In this document: positions 24,835-32,485 of the stretch, piece after piece | Numbering within the stretch: the stretch's first letter is position 1 | Layout of the letters: every line of letters starts with the position of its first letter | DNA from: Streptomyces sp. RP5T | GTDB lineage: Bacteria; Actinomycetota; Actinomycetes; Streptomycetales; Streptomycetaceae | DNA length: 36,322 bases | Reading direction: 5' to 3' | Assembly: GCF_003933965.1 (NCBI RefSeq) | Contig: NZ_RSAJ01000017.1 | Span: forward strand, 1-36,322 | The notes under the pieces: model-generated | Told to the model about the DNA's origin: nothing | Databases searched by the model: none | What the model saw: only the letters and a program-made list of their open reading frames with translations | Position numbers and translations under genes: made by a program

Positions 24835-25470
24835 TCAGATCCCCAGTTCCTTCGCCTCGTGGAGCCTGGCGATCGCCTCCTTGTCGCCGTCCAGTTCCAC
24901 CTTGGCCGCGCTCTGCCGGCCGTAGAGGAACAGCAGCAGCTCCGACGGCTCGCCGGTCGCCGTCACGACCGGGGTGCCCCGGTGCGCGACCACCGTCTGG
25001 CCGTCCGGGCGGCGCATGACCAGACCGGTGGGGACACCGCGGCCCATCAGCCGGGCGGTGCGCTCCAGACGCGACCACAGGGTGTCCTGGAAGACCGGGT
25101 CCAGCTCGCGCGGCGCCCAGTCGGGGCGGGCCCGGCGGACGTCCTCCGTGTGGACGTAGAACTCCACCGTGTTCGACAGCTCCTCGACCTGCTTGAGCTG
25201 GAACGGCGAGAAACGCGGCGGGCCCGTGCGGATGAGCTGGATCAGCTCTTCGTAGGGCTTCTCGGTGAACTCGGCCATCACCCGGTCCAGACGGGACGCG
25301 AGCTGCTTGATCAGCAGACCGCCGGCGGCGTCGGGACGGCGCTCGCGCACCACCACGTGCGCCGCGAGGTCGCGGGTGAGCCAGCCCTCGCAGAGGGTGG
25401 GGGCCTCCGGGCCCTCGGCCTCCAACAGGTCGGCGAGCAGAAGTCGTTCACGCTTGGCGAAAGTCGACAT
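24835..25470 (-). CDS. TIGR03085 family (DinB-like) metal-binding protein
   Basis: This 211-aa protein belongs to an actinobacterial DinB/MDMPI-like family (TIGR03085). The conserved [20 protein letters not shown] (27-46) and a second His-containing block [13 protein letters not shown] (about 103-115) are likely metal ligands. Related proteins are mycothiol-dependent enzymes, but the substrate here is unknown. The ATG at 25470 has TAGGCT 6 nt upstream and no ribosome binding site, suggesting leaderless expression. It is convergent with hisF and divergent from hisI. Confidence 0.85.
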   Translation of the reverse strand: MSTFAKRERLLLADLLEAEGPEAPTLCEGWLTRDLAAHVVVRERRPDAAGGLLIKQLASRLDRVMAEFTEKPYEELIQLIRTGPPRFSPFQLKQVEELSNTVEFYVHTEDVRRARPDWAPRELDPVFQDTLWSRLERTARLMGRGVPTGLVMRRPDGQTVVAHRGTPVVTATGEPSELLLFLYGRQSAAKVELDGDKEAIARLHEAKELGI

Positions 25471-25476
25471 GCAGTC

Positions 25477-25499
25477 AGCCTACGACCCCCTCAGGGGTC
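25477..25499 (-). promoter_or_regulatory. putative -10 (TAGGCT) with palindrome for the TIGR03085 gene
   Basis: TAGGCT on the minus strand (25477-25482) ends 6 nt before the ATG at 25470. A perfect palindrome GACCCC-CTCA-GGGGTC (25484-25499) fills its spacer region and could be an operator in the gap shared with hisI. Confidence 0.4.
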
Positions 25500-25540
25500 C
25501 GCCCAGTGGACATTCCGCAGTCACTGTCAGTGGCGCGCGG

Positions 25541-25546
25541 CACAAT
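25541..25546 (+). promoter_or_regulatory. putative -10 (CACAAT) of hisI
   Basis: CACAAT ends 7 nt before the ATG at 25554 with no Shine-Dalgarno between. It would start a leaderless mRNA for hisI and perhaps trpE. Confidence 0.35.
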
Positions 25547-25553
25547 GGCACCC

Positions 25554-25949
25554 ATGACCAGCACGCACCGGCCCAGCAGCCTCGACCCCGAGATCGCCGC
25601 GCGCCTCAAGCGCAGCGCCGACGGTCTCGTCCCCGCCATCGCCCAGCAGTACGACACCGGCGAGGTGCTCATGCTCGGCTGGATGGACGACGAGGCGCTG
25701 CACCGCACCCTGACCACCGGCCGCTGCACCTACTGGTCGCGCAGCCGCCGGGAGTACTGGGTCAAGGGCGACACCTCCGGCCACGTCCAGTGGGTCAAGT
25801 CCGTCGCCCTGGACTGCGACGCCGACACCGTGCTGGTCAAGGTGGACCAGGTCGGCGCCGCCTGCCACACCGGCGCGCGCACCTGCTTCGACGAGGACGT
25901 GCTCCTCAAGGACGGCACTGCTTCCGGCCCCGCCCCCTCGGATCAGTAA
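25554..25949 (+). CDS. hisI: phosphoribosyl-AMP cyclohydrolase
   Basis: This 131-aa zinc/magnesium enzyme opens the adenine ring of PR-AMP, the third step of histidine synthesis. Diagnostic blocks are [29 protein letters not shown] and SGHVQ. A second region with DCDADT and [12 protein letters not shown] supplies metal-binding Asp and Cys. It is the monofunctional form; the HisE pyrophosphatase domain is absent. The ATG at 25554 was chosen over one 9 nt upstream because the -10-like CACAAT overlaps that earlier codon. It is separate from the main his operon and lies 11 bp before trpE. Confidence 0.95.
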   Translation: MTSTHRPSSLDPEIAARLKRSADGLVPAIAQQYDTGEVLMLGWMDDEALHRTLTTGRCTYWSRSRREYWVKGDTSGHVQWVKSVALDCDADTVLVKVDQVGAACHTGARTCFDEDVLLKDGTASGPAPSDQ

Positions 25950-25952
25950 GGT
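25947..25952 (+). promoter_or_regulatory. putative -10 (TAAGGT) of trpE, overlapping the hisI stop codon
   Basis: TAAGGT ends 8 nt before the trpE ATG, and its TAA is the hisI stop. The AAGG within it could instead act as a weak ribosome binding site, so two readings are possible. Confidence 0.35.
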
Positions 25953-25960
25953 CAGCCGCC

Positions 25961-27439
25961 ATGGACCTCGAGACCTTCCGCAAGCTGGCCACCGACCGCC
26001 GCGTCATCCCCGTCACGCGCAAGCTCCTGGCCGACGGCGACACCCCCGTCGCCCTCTACCGCAAGCTCGCCGCCGAGCGCCCCGGCACCTTCCTGCTGGA
26101 GTCCGCGGAGAACGGCCGCTCGTGGTCCCGCTACTCCTTCGTGGGCGTGCGCTCGGCCGCGACCCTGACGGCACGCGACGGCCAGGCCCACTGGCTGGGC
26201 ACCCCACCGGTCGGCGTCCCCGTCGACGGCGACCCGCTGGCCGCCCTGCGCGCCACCATCGAGGCCCTGCACACCCCGCACCAGGAGGGCCTGCCGCCCT
26301 TCACCGGCGGCATGGTCGGCTACCTCGGCTACGACATCGTCCGCCGCCTGGAGAAGATCGGCCCCGGCGAGCGCGACGATCTGCGCCTGCCCGAGCTCAC
26401 CATGCTCCTGACCAGTGACCTCGCCGTCATGGACCACTGGGAGGGCTCGGTCCTGCTGATCGCCAACGCGATCAACCACAACGACCTCGACACCGGCGTC
26501 GACGAGGCCCACGCGGACGCGATGGCCCGCCTGGACGCCATGGAGGCGGACCTGTCCCGCGCGGTGGCCCAGCCCCCGGCGGTCCTGCCGCCCTCCGAAC
26601 TGCCCGAGTACACCGCGCTCTGGGGCGGCCCCGACTTCCAGGAGGCCGTCGAGGACATCAAGGAGCGCATCCGGGCCGGCGAGGCCTTCCAGGTCGTCCC
26701 CTCGCAGCGCTTCGAGACGCCCTGCACGGCGAGCGCGCTGGACGTCTACCGGGTCCTGCGGGCCACCAACCCCTCCCCGTACATGTACCTGTTCCGCTTC
26801 GACGGCTTCGACGTCGTGGGCTCGTCCCCCGAGGCGCTGGTCAAGGTCGAGGACGGGCACGCCATGGTCCACCCCATCGCCGGCACCCGCTGGCGCGGGG
26901 CCACCCCGCAGGAGGACCAGGCCCTCGCCGACGAACTGCTCGCCGACCCCAAGGAGCGCGCCGAGCACCTGATGCTGGTGGACCTCGGCCGCAACGACCT
27001 GGGGCGCATCTGCGAGCCCGGCTCCGTGGAGGTCGTCGACTTCATGTCCGTCGAGCGGTACTCCCACGTGATGCACATCGTCTCCACGGTCACCGGCAAG
27101 GTGGCGCCCGGCCGTACCGCCTTCGACGTCCTGACCGCCTGCTTCCCGGCGGGCACCCTCTCCGGCGCCCCCAAGCCCCGGGCGATGCAGATCATCGACG
27201 AACTGGAGCCGTCCCGGCGCGGGTTGTACGGCGGCTGTGTCGGCTACCTCGACTTCGCGGGCGACTCCGACACCGCGATCGCCATCCGCACGGCCCTGCT
27301 GCGCGACGGCACGGCCTACGTCCAGGCCGGGGCCGGCATCGTCGCCGACTCCGACCCGGTCGCCGAGGACACCGAGTGCCGCAACAAGGCGGCGGCGGTC
27401 CTCAGGGCGGTGCACACGGCGAACCGGCTCGGCAAGTAG
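25961..27439 (+). CDS. trpE: anthranilate synthase component I
   Basis: This 492-aa chorismate-binding enzyme makes anthranilate with ammonia from the TrpG glutaminase, which is not encoded here. The N-terminal LLESAENG motif (about 47-54) is the site for tryptophan feedback inhibition. The catalytic C-terminal half shows the standard motifs [39 protein letters not shown] and [15 protein letters not shown]. Length is typical of stand-alone TrpE. The ATG at 25961 lies 11 bp after hisI, so hisI and trpE may be co-transcribed. A hairpin follows 36 nt after the stop. Confidence 0.97.
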   Translation: MDLETFRKLATDRRVIPVTRKLLADGDTPVALYRKLAAERPGTFLLESAENGRSWSRYSFVGVRSAATLTARDGQAHWLGTPPVGVPVDGDPLAALRATIEALHTPHQEGLPPFTGGMVGYLGYDIVRRLEKIGPGERDDLRLPELTMLLTSDLAVMDHWEGSVLLIANAINHNDLDTGVDEAHADAMARLDAMEADLSRAVAQPPAVLPPSELPEYTALWGGPDFQEAVEDIKERIRAGEAFQVVPSQRFETPCTASALDVYRVLRATNPSPYMYLFRFDGFDVVGSSPEALVKVEDGHAMVHPIAGTRWRGATPQEDQALADELLADPKERAEHLMLVDLGRNDLGRICEPGSVEVVDFMSVERYSHVMHIVSTVTGKVAPGRTAFDVLTACFPAGTLSGAPKPRAMQIIDELEPSRRGLYGGCVGYLDFAGDSDTAIAIRTALLRDGTAYVQAGAGIVADSDPVAEDTECRNKAAAVLRAVHTANRLGK

Positions 27440-27475
27440 GGCGCTTCGCCGGCGAATGGGGCGCTTCTCACGGGG

Positions 27476-27499
27476 CCCCGGGTGACCGTTCGCCCGGGG
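27476..27499 (+). terminator. hairpin after trpE
   Basis: A 10-bp stem with one G-T pair (CCCCGGGTGA at 27476-27485, TCGCCCGGGG at 27490-27499) has loop CCGT and is followed by TTCGGG. It probably ends the hisI-trpE transcript, and the next gene has its own -10-like element just after it. Confidence 0.65.
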
Positions 27500-27506
27500 T
27501 TCGGGT

Positions 27507-27512
27507 GATAGT
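27507..27512 (+). promoter_or_regulatory. putative -10 (GATAGT) of the TIGR02234 gene
   Basis: GATAGT ends 7 nt before the GTG at 27520 with no ribosome binding site. GTGACC 19 nt upstream is a possible -35 but overlaps the trpE terminator stem. Confidence 0.4.
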
Positions 27513-27519
27513 GGGGTAC

Positions 27520-28149
27520 GTGACTGCCGTACCGCACCCCCGTTCCGAAGCCGCCGGACCCGCCCGGGCCGGCCGCCTCAGTCTTGCCGTGGCCCTTCTT
27601 GCCGGGGCGCTCGGCGCGGCCGTGGCGCTGCTCGCGACCCGCCAGCAGTGGTCCGAGGGCACCGCGACGGTGGCCGGCGGCGCGTTCCCGCTGACGGCCA
27701 AGGGCAGTGACGTGACCGGGGTTCCCGCCGCGCTGGCCATAGTGGGGCTCGCCGCGCTGGTCGCCGTGTTCGCCGTACGCAAGGCGGGGCGGCTGCTGGT
27801 CGCCGGGGTGCTGGCGCTGTCCGGCGCGGGCATCGTGGTCGCCGCGCTGATCGGGGCCGGTGATTCCTCCGCGCTGGACGAGCAGGCGGCGAAGGCCTCC
27901 GGGGACACGTCCGCGACGGTCTCCGCGCTCAGCCATACCGCCTGGCCCTATGTCGCCGTGGTCGGCGGCGCGCTGATCCTGCTGGCCGGGCTGCTCGCCC
28001 TGCGGTACGGGCGGCTGTGGCCTGCGATGTCGGGGCGGTACGAGCGGGACGGGGCGCCGCGGCGTCGTAAGCCCGCGGTGGTGGATCCCGATCGGCCCGA
28101 GGACATCTGGAAGGCGCTCGACCGTGGGGAGGATCCGACGGGCGCCTAG
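27520..28149 (+). CDS. TIGR02234 family tryptophan-associated membrane protein
   Basis: This 209-aa protein has four membrane segments (about 19-40, 65-82, 87-108 and 145-166) and a charged cytoplasmic C-terminus. It belongs to the family known for lying between trpE and trpC in actinomycetes. RQQWSEGTATV after the first helix is a typical block. No activity has been established to my knowledge; its position suggests a link to tryptophan metabolism or transport. The GTG at 27520 is chosen from the -10-like GATAGT 7 nt upstream and from the family start. Confidence 0.88.
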   Translation: MTAVPHPRSEAAGPARAGRLSLAVALLAGALGAAVALLATRQQWSEGTATVAGGAFPLTAKGSDVTGVPAALAIVGLAALVAVFAVRKAGRLLVAGVLALSGAGIVVAALIGAGDSSALDEQAAKASGDTSATVSALSHTAWPYVAVVGGALILLAGLLALRYGRLWPAMSGRYERDGAPRRRKPAVVDPDRPEDIWKALDRGEDPTGA

Positions 28150-28165
28150 CGTCTTTCTCCGGCTC

Positions 28166-28180
28166 CGCCCCAGAGGGGCG
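28166..28180. terminator. weak hairpin after the TIGR02234 gene
   Basis: CGCCCC (28166-28171), AGA, GGGGCG (28175-28180). The stem is only 6 bp with no T-run, so termination would be weak. Confidence 0.3.
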
Positions 28181-28267
28181 CGTCCAGGTGCCCCCCGGAC
28201 ACATCGTGGTCGTGCGTACGGAAGAATGGGCGCGGACATCACGTACTTCAGCACCTAGGAGCAAGCA

Positions 28268-28516
28268 ATGGCGGGCAGCAGCCACGGTCACACCCCGGCC
28301 GCCTGGACCGGTGTCACTATCGCCTTCATCGGTTTCTGCGTCGCGGGCGCCTTCATGGTGATGGCCCAGCCGGCGGGCTTCTGGGCCGGTATGGCGATCG
28401 TGGTCATCGGCGGCGTCGTCGGCTGGATCATGAGCGCGATGGGGATGGGCATGCCCAAGGACGCCCACAAGCCGCTCGCCACCGCACAGCCCGAGTCGGC
28501 GGACGCCAAGAGCTGA
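28268..28516 (+). CDS. HGxxPAAW family small membrane protein
   Basis: This 82-aa protein carries the naming motif HGHTPAAW (6-13), then two membrane helices (about 13-34 and 39-60) and a short polar tail. The family is widespread in actinomycetes and has no known function. The ATG at 28268 has AGGAG 6 nt upstream, a strong start. It sits between trpE and trpC with two other membrane proteins, so a role around the trp pathway is possible but unproven. Confidence 0.88.
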   Translation: MAGSSHGHTPAAWTGVTIAFIGFCVAGAFMVMAQPAGFWAGMAIVVIGGVVGWIMSAMGMGMPKDAHKPLATAQPESADAKS

Positions 28517-28528
28517 CACGCGGACCTC

Positions 28529-28570
28529 GTGAAGGGGCGGCCCGGCGAACCTGCCGGTGCCGCCCCTCAC
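28529..28570. terminator. hairpin after the HGxxPAAW gene
   Basis: AGGGGCGGC (28533-28541) pairs with GCCGCCCCT (28559-28567), extended by GTG/CAC around a bulge. CCGG/CCGG in the loop can form a second stem. It lies 12 nt after the stop and likely ends that transcript, separating it from the next gene. Confidence 0.55.
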
Positions 28571-28591
28571 GCGTTCGCCGGGAGGGCGGGG

Positions 28592-28597
28592 GACAAT
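28592..28597 (+). promoter_or_regulatory. putative -10 (GACAAT) of the DUF2752 gene
   Basis: GACAAT ends 7 nt before a GTG at 28605 in the reading frame. An ATG at 28596 overlaps the hexamer and has GGAGG 10 nt upstream, so the two signals favour different starts. Confidence 0.3.
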
Positions 28598-29036
28598 GAC
28601 GGACGTGAACGCCGAAACAGAGCGCATGTTGCCCCGGACCGGCCTGCCGGCACGCCTGGCCGTCCCGGGCGGGATCCTCGCGGCCGTCGCCGGGACCTTC
28701 GTGTACGTGGGGACCGTGGACCCCAACCAGCCCGGCCACTACCCCGTCTGCCCGCTCTACCGGATCACCGGCCTGTACTGCCCCGGCTGCGGTGGACTGC
28801 GCAGCGCGCACGCGTTCGTCCACGGCGACTTCCTGGCCGCACTCCAGGACAACGCGATGGGCGTGGTGGGCTATCTGGGCTTCGCCGTGCTGTGGACCGT
28901 CTGGGTGGTCCGCGCGGCCCGCGGACGGCCGCTGAACCTCGCTCTCGGGCCCGTGCACCTGTGGACGGCGGGAGCAATGCTGCTGGTCTTCACGGTTGTC
29001 CGGAACCTGCCGTTCGGTGGCTGGCTACATCCTTGA
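28596..29036 (+). CDS. DUF2752 family membrane protein
   Basis: This 146-aa protein has three or four membrane segments and the DUF2752 signature YCPGCGGLRSAHAFVHGDFLAAL (about 60-82). The two Cys of CPGCG could bind metal or be redox active. Function is unknown. I list ATG 28596 because GGAGG lies 10 nt upstream, but GTG 28605 with GACAAT 7 nt before it is an equal alternative and would shorten it by three residues. It is the third membrane protein in a row between trpE and trpC. Confidence 0.85.
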   Translation: MTDVNAETERMLPRTGLPARLAVPGGILAAVAGTFVYVGTVDPNQPGHYPVCPLYRITGLYCPGCGGLRSAHAFVHGDFLAALQDNAMGVVGYLGFAVLWTVWVVRAARGRPLNLALGPVHLWTAGAMLLVFTVVRNLPFGGWLHP

Positions 29037-29082
29037 TCAACTGGCGAATGTCCAGGTAGTGGGACCGGCGTCAACCGGATGC

Positions 29083-29097
29083 GAGGGCTACGCCCTC
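29083..29097. promoter_or_regulatory. palindrome in the trpC upstream region
   Basis: GAGGGC (29083-29088), TAC, GCCCTC (29092-29097). It lies just before a TACCAT hexamer (29105-29110). A TTGATC/TAGGT-like pair (TTGATC at 29033-29038 and TAGTGG at 29057-29062, 18-nt spacing) is another possible promoter in this 138-bp gap. The palindrome could be an operator or a leader hairpin. Confidence 0.35.
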
Positions 29098-29174
29098 CTG
29101 CGGATACCATCGCAGTGACCACTTGTTCTCATCGGTCGCTGGAACTGTCAACCGTCTGGAAGGGGGCCGCTCGC

Positions 29175-29984
29175 GTGAGTGTGCTCGACGAGATCATCGA
29201 CGGAGTCCGTGCCGACCTCGCGGAACGGCAGGCGCGCGTCAGCCTCGACGAGCTCAAGGAGCGCGCGGCGAAGGCTCCCGCGGCCAAGGACGGCGTGGCC
29301 GCACTGCGCGGCGACGGCGTCAAGGTCATCTGCGAGGTCAAGCGCTCCAGCCCCTCCAAGGGCGCGCTGGCCGCGATCGCCGATCCGGCGGGCCTGGCCG
29401 CCGACTACGAGGCGGGCGGCGCGGCCGTCATCTCCGTCCTCACCGAACAGCGCCGCTTCGGCGGCTCGCTGGCCGACCTGGAGGCCGTCCGCGCGCGCGT
29501 GGACATCCCCGTCCTGCGCAAGGACTTCATCGTCACGTCGTACCAGCTCTGGGAGGCCCGGGCCTACGGCGCCGACCTCGCGCTGCTCATCGTCGCGGCC
29601 CTGGAGCAGCCCGCCCTGGAGTCCCTGATCGAGCGTGCCGAGTCCATCGGGCTCACCCCGCTCGTCGAGGTCCACGACGAGGACGAGGTCGAGCGCGCGG
29701 TGGACGCCGGAGCGAAGATCATCGGCGTCAACGCGCGTAACCTCAAGACCCTTGAGGTCGACCGCGGCACCTTCGAGCGCGTCGCCCCCGAGATCCCGGC
29801 CCACCTGGTCAAGATCGCCGAGTCCGGCGTCCGAGGTCCGCACGACCTCATCGCCTACGCCAACGCCGGCGCCGACGCGGTCCTGGTGGGCGAGTCCCTG
29901 GTCACCGGCAAGGACCCGAAGACGGCGGTCGCCGACCTGGTGGCGGCGGGCGAGCACCCGGCTCTGCGGCACGGGCGCGGCTGA
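29175..29984 (+). CDS. trpC: indole-3-glycerol phosphate synthase
   Basis: This 269-aa TIM-barrel enzyme closes the indole ring to give indole-glycerol phosphate. [11 protein letters not shown] (53-63) supplies Glu54 and Lys56, and [10 protein letters not shown] holds the catalytic Lys. [15 protein letters not shown] and GESLVTG complete the active site. It is the monofunctional form, without TrpF. The GTG at 29175 follows a purine-rich stretch (GGAAGGGGG) about 8 nt upstream. It follows three membrane protein genes and precedes trpM-like, trpB and trpA. Confidence 0.96.
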   Translation: MSVLDEIIDGVRADLAERQARVSLDELKERAAKAPAAKDGVAALRGDGVKVICEVKRSSPSKGALAAIADPAGLAADYEAGGAAVISVLTEQRRFGGSLADLEAVRARVDIPVLRKDFIVTSYQLWEARAYGADLALLIVAALEQPALESLIERAESIGLTPLVEVHDEDEVERAVDAGAKIIGVNARNLKTLEVDRGTFERVAPEIPAHLVKIAESGVRGPHDLIAYANAGADAVLVGESLVTGKDPKTAVADLVAAGEHPALRHGRG

Positions 29985-29992
29985 TCTTTCGA

Positions 29993-29998
29993 TAGGGT
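29993..29998 (+). promoter_or_regulatory. putative -10 (TAGGGT) of the trpM-like gene
   Basis: TAGGGT ends 7 nt before the ATG at 30006 with no well-placed ribosome binding site, so this small gene may have its own leaderless promoter 9 nt past the trpC stop. Confidence 0.4.
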
Positions 29999-30005
29999 TG
30001 GCCTG

Positions 30006-30200
30006 ATGACTGTCACCATGACCACCGCGGACCGGCACGCGCGCCTTGCGCGCGGTTGCCGTCCCCGCGGCTGCCGCGCCCCGGCACGCCGGGTGCACGG
30101 CCGCCGGGTGCGGTACGTCATCGGTGACGAACCCGGACAGGTGAACGGCCGCCGATGGCAGCTCTTCAGGGGCGCGGGGAACTGCGCGATCAGCCACTGA
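30006..30200 (+). CDS. trpM: TrpM-like small protein between trpC and trpB
   Basis: This 64-aa protein is Arg-rich with paired Cys, reading RGCRPRGCRAPARRVHGRR in its centre and RYVIGDEPGQVNG after it. A gene of about this size, called trpM (earlier trpX), lies between trpC and trpB in S. coelicolor and is reported to modulate tryptophan synthesis and development. Position and size match; the identity is from memory. The last eleven residues (FRGAGNCAISH) are encoded by a sequence that resembles an intergenic repeat and may be an acquired tail. ATG 30006 has a -10-like TAGGGT 7 nt upstream; an ATG four codons later is also possible. Confidence 0.65.
   Translation: MTVTMTTADRHARLARGCRPRGCRAPARRVHGRRVRYVIGDEPGQVNGRRWQLFRGAGNCAISH
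30164..30187 (+). repeat. intergenic-repeat-like sequence inside the trpM-like gene end
   Basis: The 24-nt stretch starting CTTCAGGGGCGCGGGGAACT matches the reverse complement of 62-85 at 20 of 24 positions. I recall similar sequences recurring between genes in Streptomyces genomes. Here it encodes the C-terminal tail of the TrpM-like protein. Confidence 0.5.
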
Positions 30201-30278
30201 CGGCCTGTAGTCGACCAGTGACCCCCTGCCCCCACGGCGCTCAGTGTCTTTCACACACACTCACCGTGAGGTTCAGCC

Positions 30279-31565
30279 ATGCCCAGCGAGTTCTTCATCC
30301 CTGACCCGGAGGGTCAAGTCCCCACGGCCGAAGGCTACTTCGGCAGCTTCGGCGGCAAGTTCATCCCGGAGGCCCTCGTCGCCGCCGTGGACGAGGTCGC
30401 CGTCGAGTACGACAAGGCCAAGCACGACCCCGAGTTCGCCCGTGAGCTCGACGACCTGCTCGTGAACTACACGGGCCGGCCCTCCGCCCTCACCGAGGTG
30501 CCGAGGTTCGCCGAGCACGCCGGCGGGGCGCGGGTCTTCCTCAAGCGGGAGGACCTCAACCACACCGGCTCCCACAAGATCAACAACGTGCTCGGGCAGG
30601 CCCTGCTCACCAAGCGCATGGGCAAGACGAGGGTGATCGCGGAGACCGGTGCCGGCCAGCACGGCGTCGCCACCGCCACCGCCTGCGCTCTGTTCGGCCT
30701 CGAGTGCACCATCTACATGGGCGAGATCGACACCCAGCGCCAGGCCCTGAACGTGGCCCGGATGCGCATGCTAGGCGCCGAGGTCATCGCCGTGAAGTCC
30801 GGCAGCCGCACGCTCAAGGACGCCATCAACGAGGCATTCCGGGACTGGGTCGCCAACGTCGACCGCACCCACTACCTGTTCGGCACGGTCGCCGGCCCGC
30901 ACCCCTTCCCGGCCATGGTCCGCGACTTCCACCGGGTCATCGGCGTCGAGGCCCGCCGCCAGCTCCTGGAGCGGGCCGGCCGGCTGCCCGACGCGGCCGT
31001 CGCCTGCGTCGGCGGCGGCTCGAACGCCATCGGCCTCTTCCACGCCTTCATCCCGGACACCGGCGTACGCCTCATCGGCTGCGAGCCCGCCGGACACGGC
31101 GTGGAGACCGGCGAGCACGCGGCGACCCTCACCGCGGGCGAGCCCGGCATCCTGCACGGCTCCCGCTCCTACGTCCTCCAGGACGAGGAGGGCCAGATCA
31201 CCGAGCCGTACTCCATCTCGGCCGGCCTGGACTACCCGGGCATCGGCCCCGAGCACTCCTACCTCAAGGACTCCGGCCGCGGCGAGTACCGCGCGGTCAC
31301 CGACGACGCGGCCATGCAGGCCCTGCGCCTGCTCTCGCGCACCGAGGGCATCATCCCTGCCATCGAGAGCGCGCACGCGCTGGCCGGCGCCCTGGAGGTC
31401 GGCCGGGAGCTCGGCAAGGACGGGCTGATCGTCGTCAACCTGTCCGGCCGCGGCGACAAGGACATGGACACGGCCGCACGCTACTTCGGCCTGTACGACA
31501 CGGACGCGGCCGTCGCCGCGGACGAGGCCGGCACCGGCGCGGAGATCGAGGGGGACGCCAAGTGA
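30279..31565 (+). CDS. trpB: tryptophan synthase beta subunit
   Basis: This 428-aa PLP enzyme condenses indole with serine to tryptophan. [13 protein letters not shown] (19-31) is the family opening. The Schiff-base Lys100 lies in HTGSHKINN, the catalytic Glu in AETGAGQHG and the phosphate-binding loop in GGGSNAIG. Length is slightly above the E. coli form because of N- and C-terminal extensions; the acidic tail (after about 408) is unusual but not disruptive. ATG 30279 has GAGG 8 nt upstream. The stop overlaps trpA as GTGA. Confidence 0.97.
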   Translation: MPSEFFIPDPEGQVPTAEGYFGSFGGKFIPEALVAAVDEVAVEYDKAKHDPEFARELDDLLVNYTGRPSALTEVPRFAEHAGGARVFLKREDLNHTGSHKINNVLGQALLTKRMGKTRVIAETGAGQHGVATATACALFGLECTIYMGEIDTQRQALNVARMRMLGAEVIAVKSGSRTLKDAINEAFRDWVANVDRTHYLFGTVAGPHPFPAMVRDFHRVIGVEARRQLLERAGRLPDAAVACVGGGSNAIGLFHAFIPDTGVRLIGCEPAGHGVETGEHAATLTAGEPGILHGSRSYVLQDEEGQITEPYSISAGLDYPGIGPEHSYLKDSGRGEYRAVTDDAAMQALRLLSRTEGIIPAIESAHALAGALEVGRELGKDGLIVVNLSGRGDKDMDTAARYFGLYDTDAAVAADEAGTGAEIEGDAK

Positions 31566-32380
31566 GCGGGAACATCCAGCTGTTGACCGACACCCTCGCC
31601 GCCGCCAGGGCCGAGGGCCGGTCCGCGCTCATCGCCTACCTCCCGGCCGGGTTCCCGACCGTGGACGGCGGCATCGAGGCGATCAAGGCCGCCTTCGACG
31701 GCGGCGCGGACGTCGTCGAGGTCGGTCTGCCGCACAGCGACCCCGTCCTCGACGGCCCCGTCATCCAGACCGCCGACGACATCGCCCTGCGCGGCGGCGT
31801 CAAGATCGCGGACGTGATGCGCACGGTCAAGGAGACCCACGCGGCCACCGGGAAGCCGGTGCTCGTGATGACGTACTGGAACCCCATCGACCGCTACGGC
31901 GTCGAGCGCTTCACCGCCGAGCTGGCCGAGGCGGGCGGTGCGGGCTGCATCCTGCCCGACCTGCCCGTGCAGGAGTCGGCGCTGTGGAGGGAGCACGCCG
32001 AGAAGCACCGGCTCGCCACCGTCTTCGTGGTCGCGCCCAGCAGCAAGGACGCGCGGCTCGCCGAGATCACCGCGGCCGGCAGCGGGTTCGTGTATGCCGC
32101 CTCGCTCATGGGCGTCACCGGTACGCGCGAGTCGGTCGGCGCCCAGGCGCAGGACCTCGTGGAGCGGACCCGGGCCACCGGCAGCGGCCTGCCCGTCTGC
32201 GTCGGGCTCGGGGTCTCCAACGCGGCGCAGGCCGCCGAGGTGGCCGGCTTCGCCGACGGTGTGATCGTCGGCTCCGCCTTCGTGAAGCGGATGCTGGACG
32301 CGCCCGACGAGCAGGCCGGCCTGGAGGGCGTGCGCGCGCTCGCGGGCGAACTGGCCCAGGGCGTGCGCCGGCAGGCGTAG
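31562..32380 (+). CDS. trpA: tryptophan synthase alpha subunit
   Basis: This 272-aa TIM-barrel subunit cleaves indole-glycerol phosphate and passes indole to TrpB. Catalytic Glu53 and Asp64 are in [18 protein letters not shown], where E. coli has the LADGP form. [26 protein letters not shown] and GVTGTRE follow in order. GTG 31562 overlaps the trpB stop by 4 bp, so the two are probably translated together. A strong hairpin lies 64 nt after the stop. Confidence 0.97.
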   Translation: MSGNIQLLTDTLAAARAEGRSALIAYLPAGFPTVDGGIEAIKAAFDGGADVVEVGLPHSDPVLDGPVIQTADDIALRGGVKIADVMRTVKETHAATGKPVLVMTYWNPIDRYGVERFTAELAEAGGAGCILPDLPVQESALWREHAEKHRLATVFVVAPSSKDARLAEITAAGSGFVYAASLMGVTGTRESVGAQAQDLVERTRATGSGLPVCVGLGVSNAAQAAEVAGFADGVIVGSAFVKRMLDAPDEQAGLEGVRALAGELAQGVRRQA

Positions 32381-32444
32381 GCCGGGCCGCCCGCACGTCA
32401 GGGCGTGACGGAAGATCCGGTCACTCGAACGGGTGGACCTGGGG

Positions 32445-32471
32445 CCGGGGAGGCGCGGTGCGCCTCCCCGG
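32445..32471 (+). terminator. terminator after trpA
   Basis: A perfect 12-bp stem (CCGGGGAGGCGC at 32445-32456, GCGCCTCCCCGG at 32460-32471) with loop GGT is followed by TTCGTTCT. The next gene starts only 15 nt beyond, so its own transcription must begin near or before this hairpin. Confidence 0.8.
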
Positions 32472-32485
32472 TTCGTTCTGCGGGT

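Noticed and set aside
25950..25960. trp attenuator or leader peptide before trpE
   Set aside because: Only 11 bases separate hisI from trpE, and I see no Trp-rich short ORF in the gap or before hisI.
30201..30278. A promoter or second small gene between the trpM-like gene and trpB
   Set aside because: Only 78 bases with a CA-repeat-like stretch (TTTCACACACACTCACC). No ORF with a ribosome binding site and no clear -10/-35 pair.
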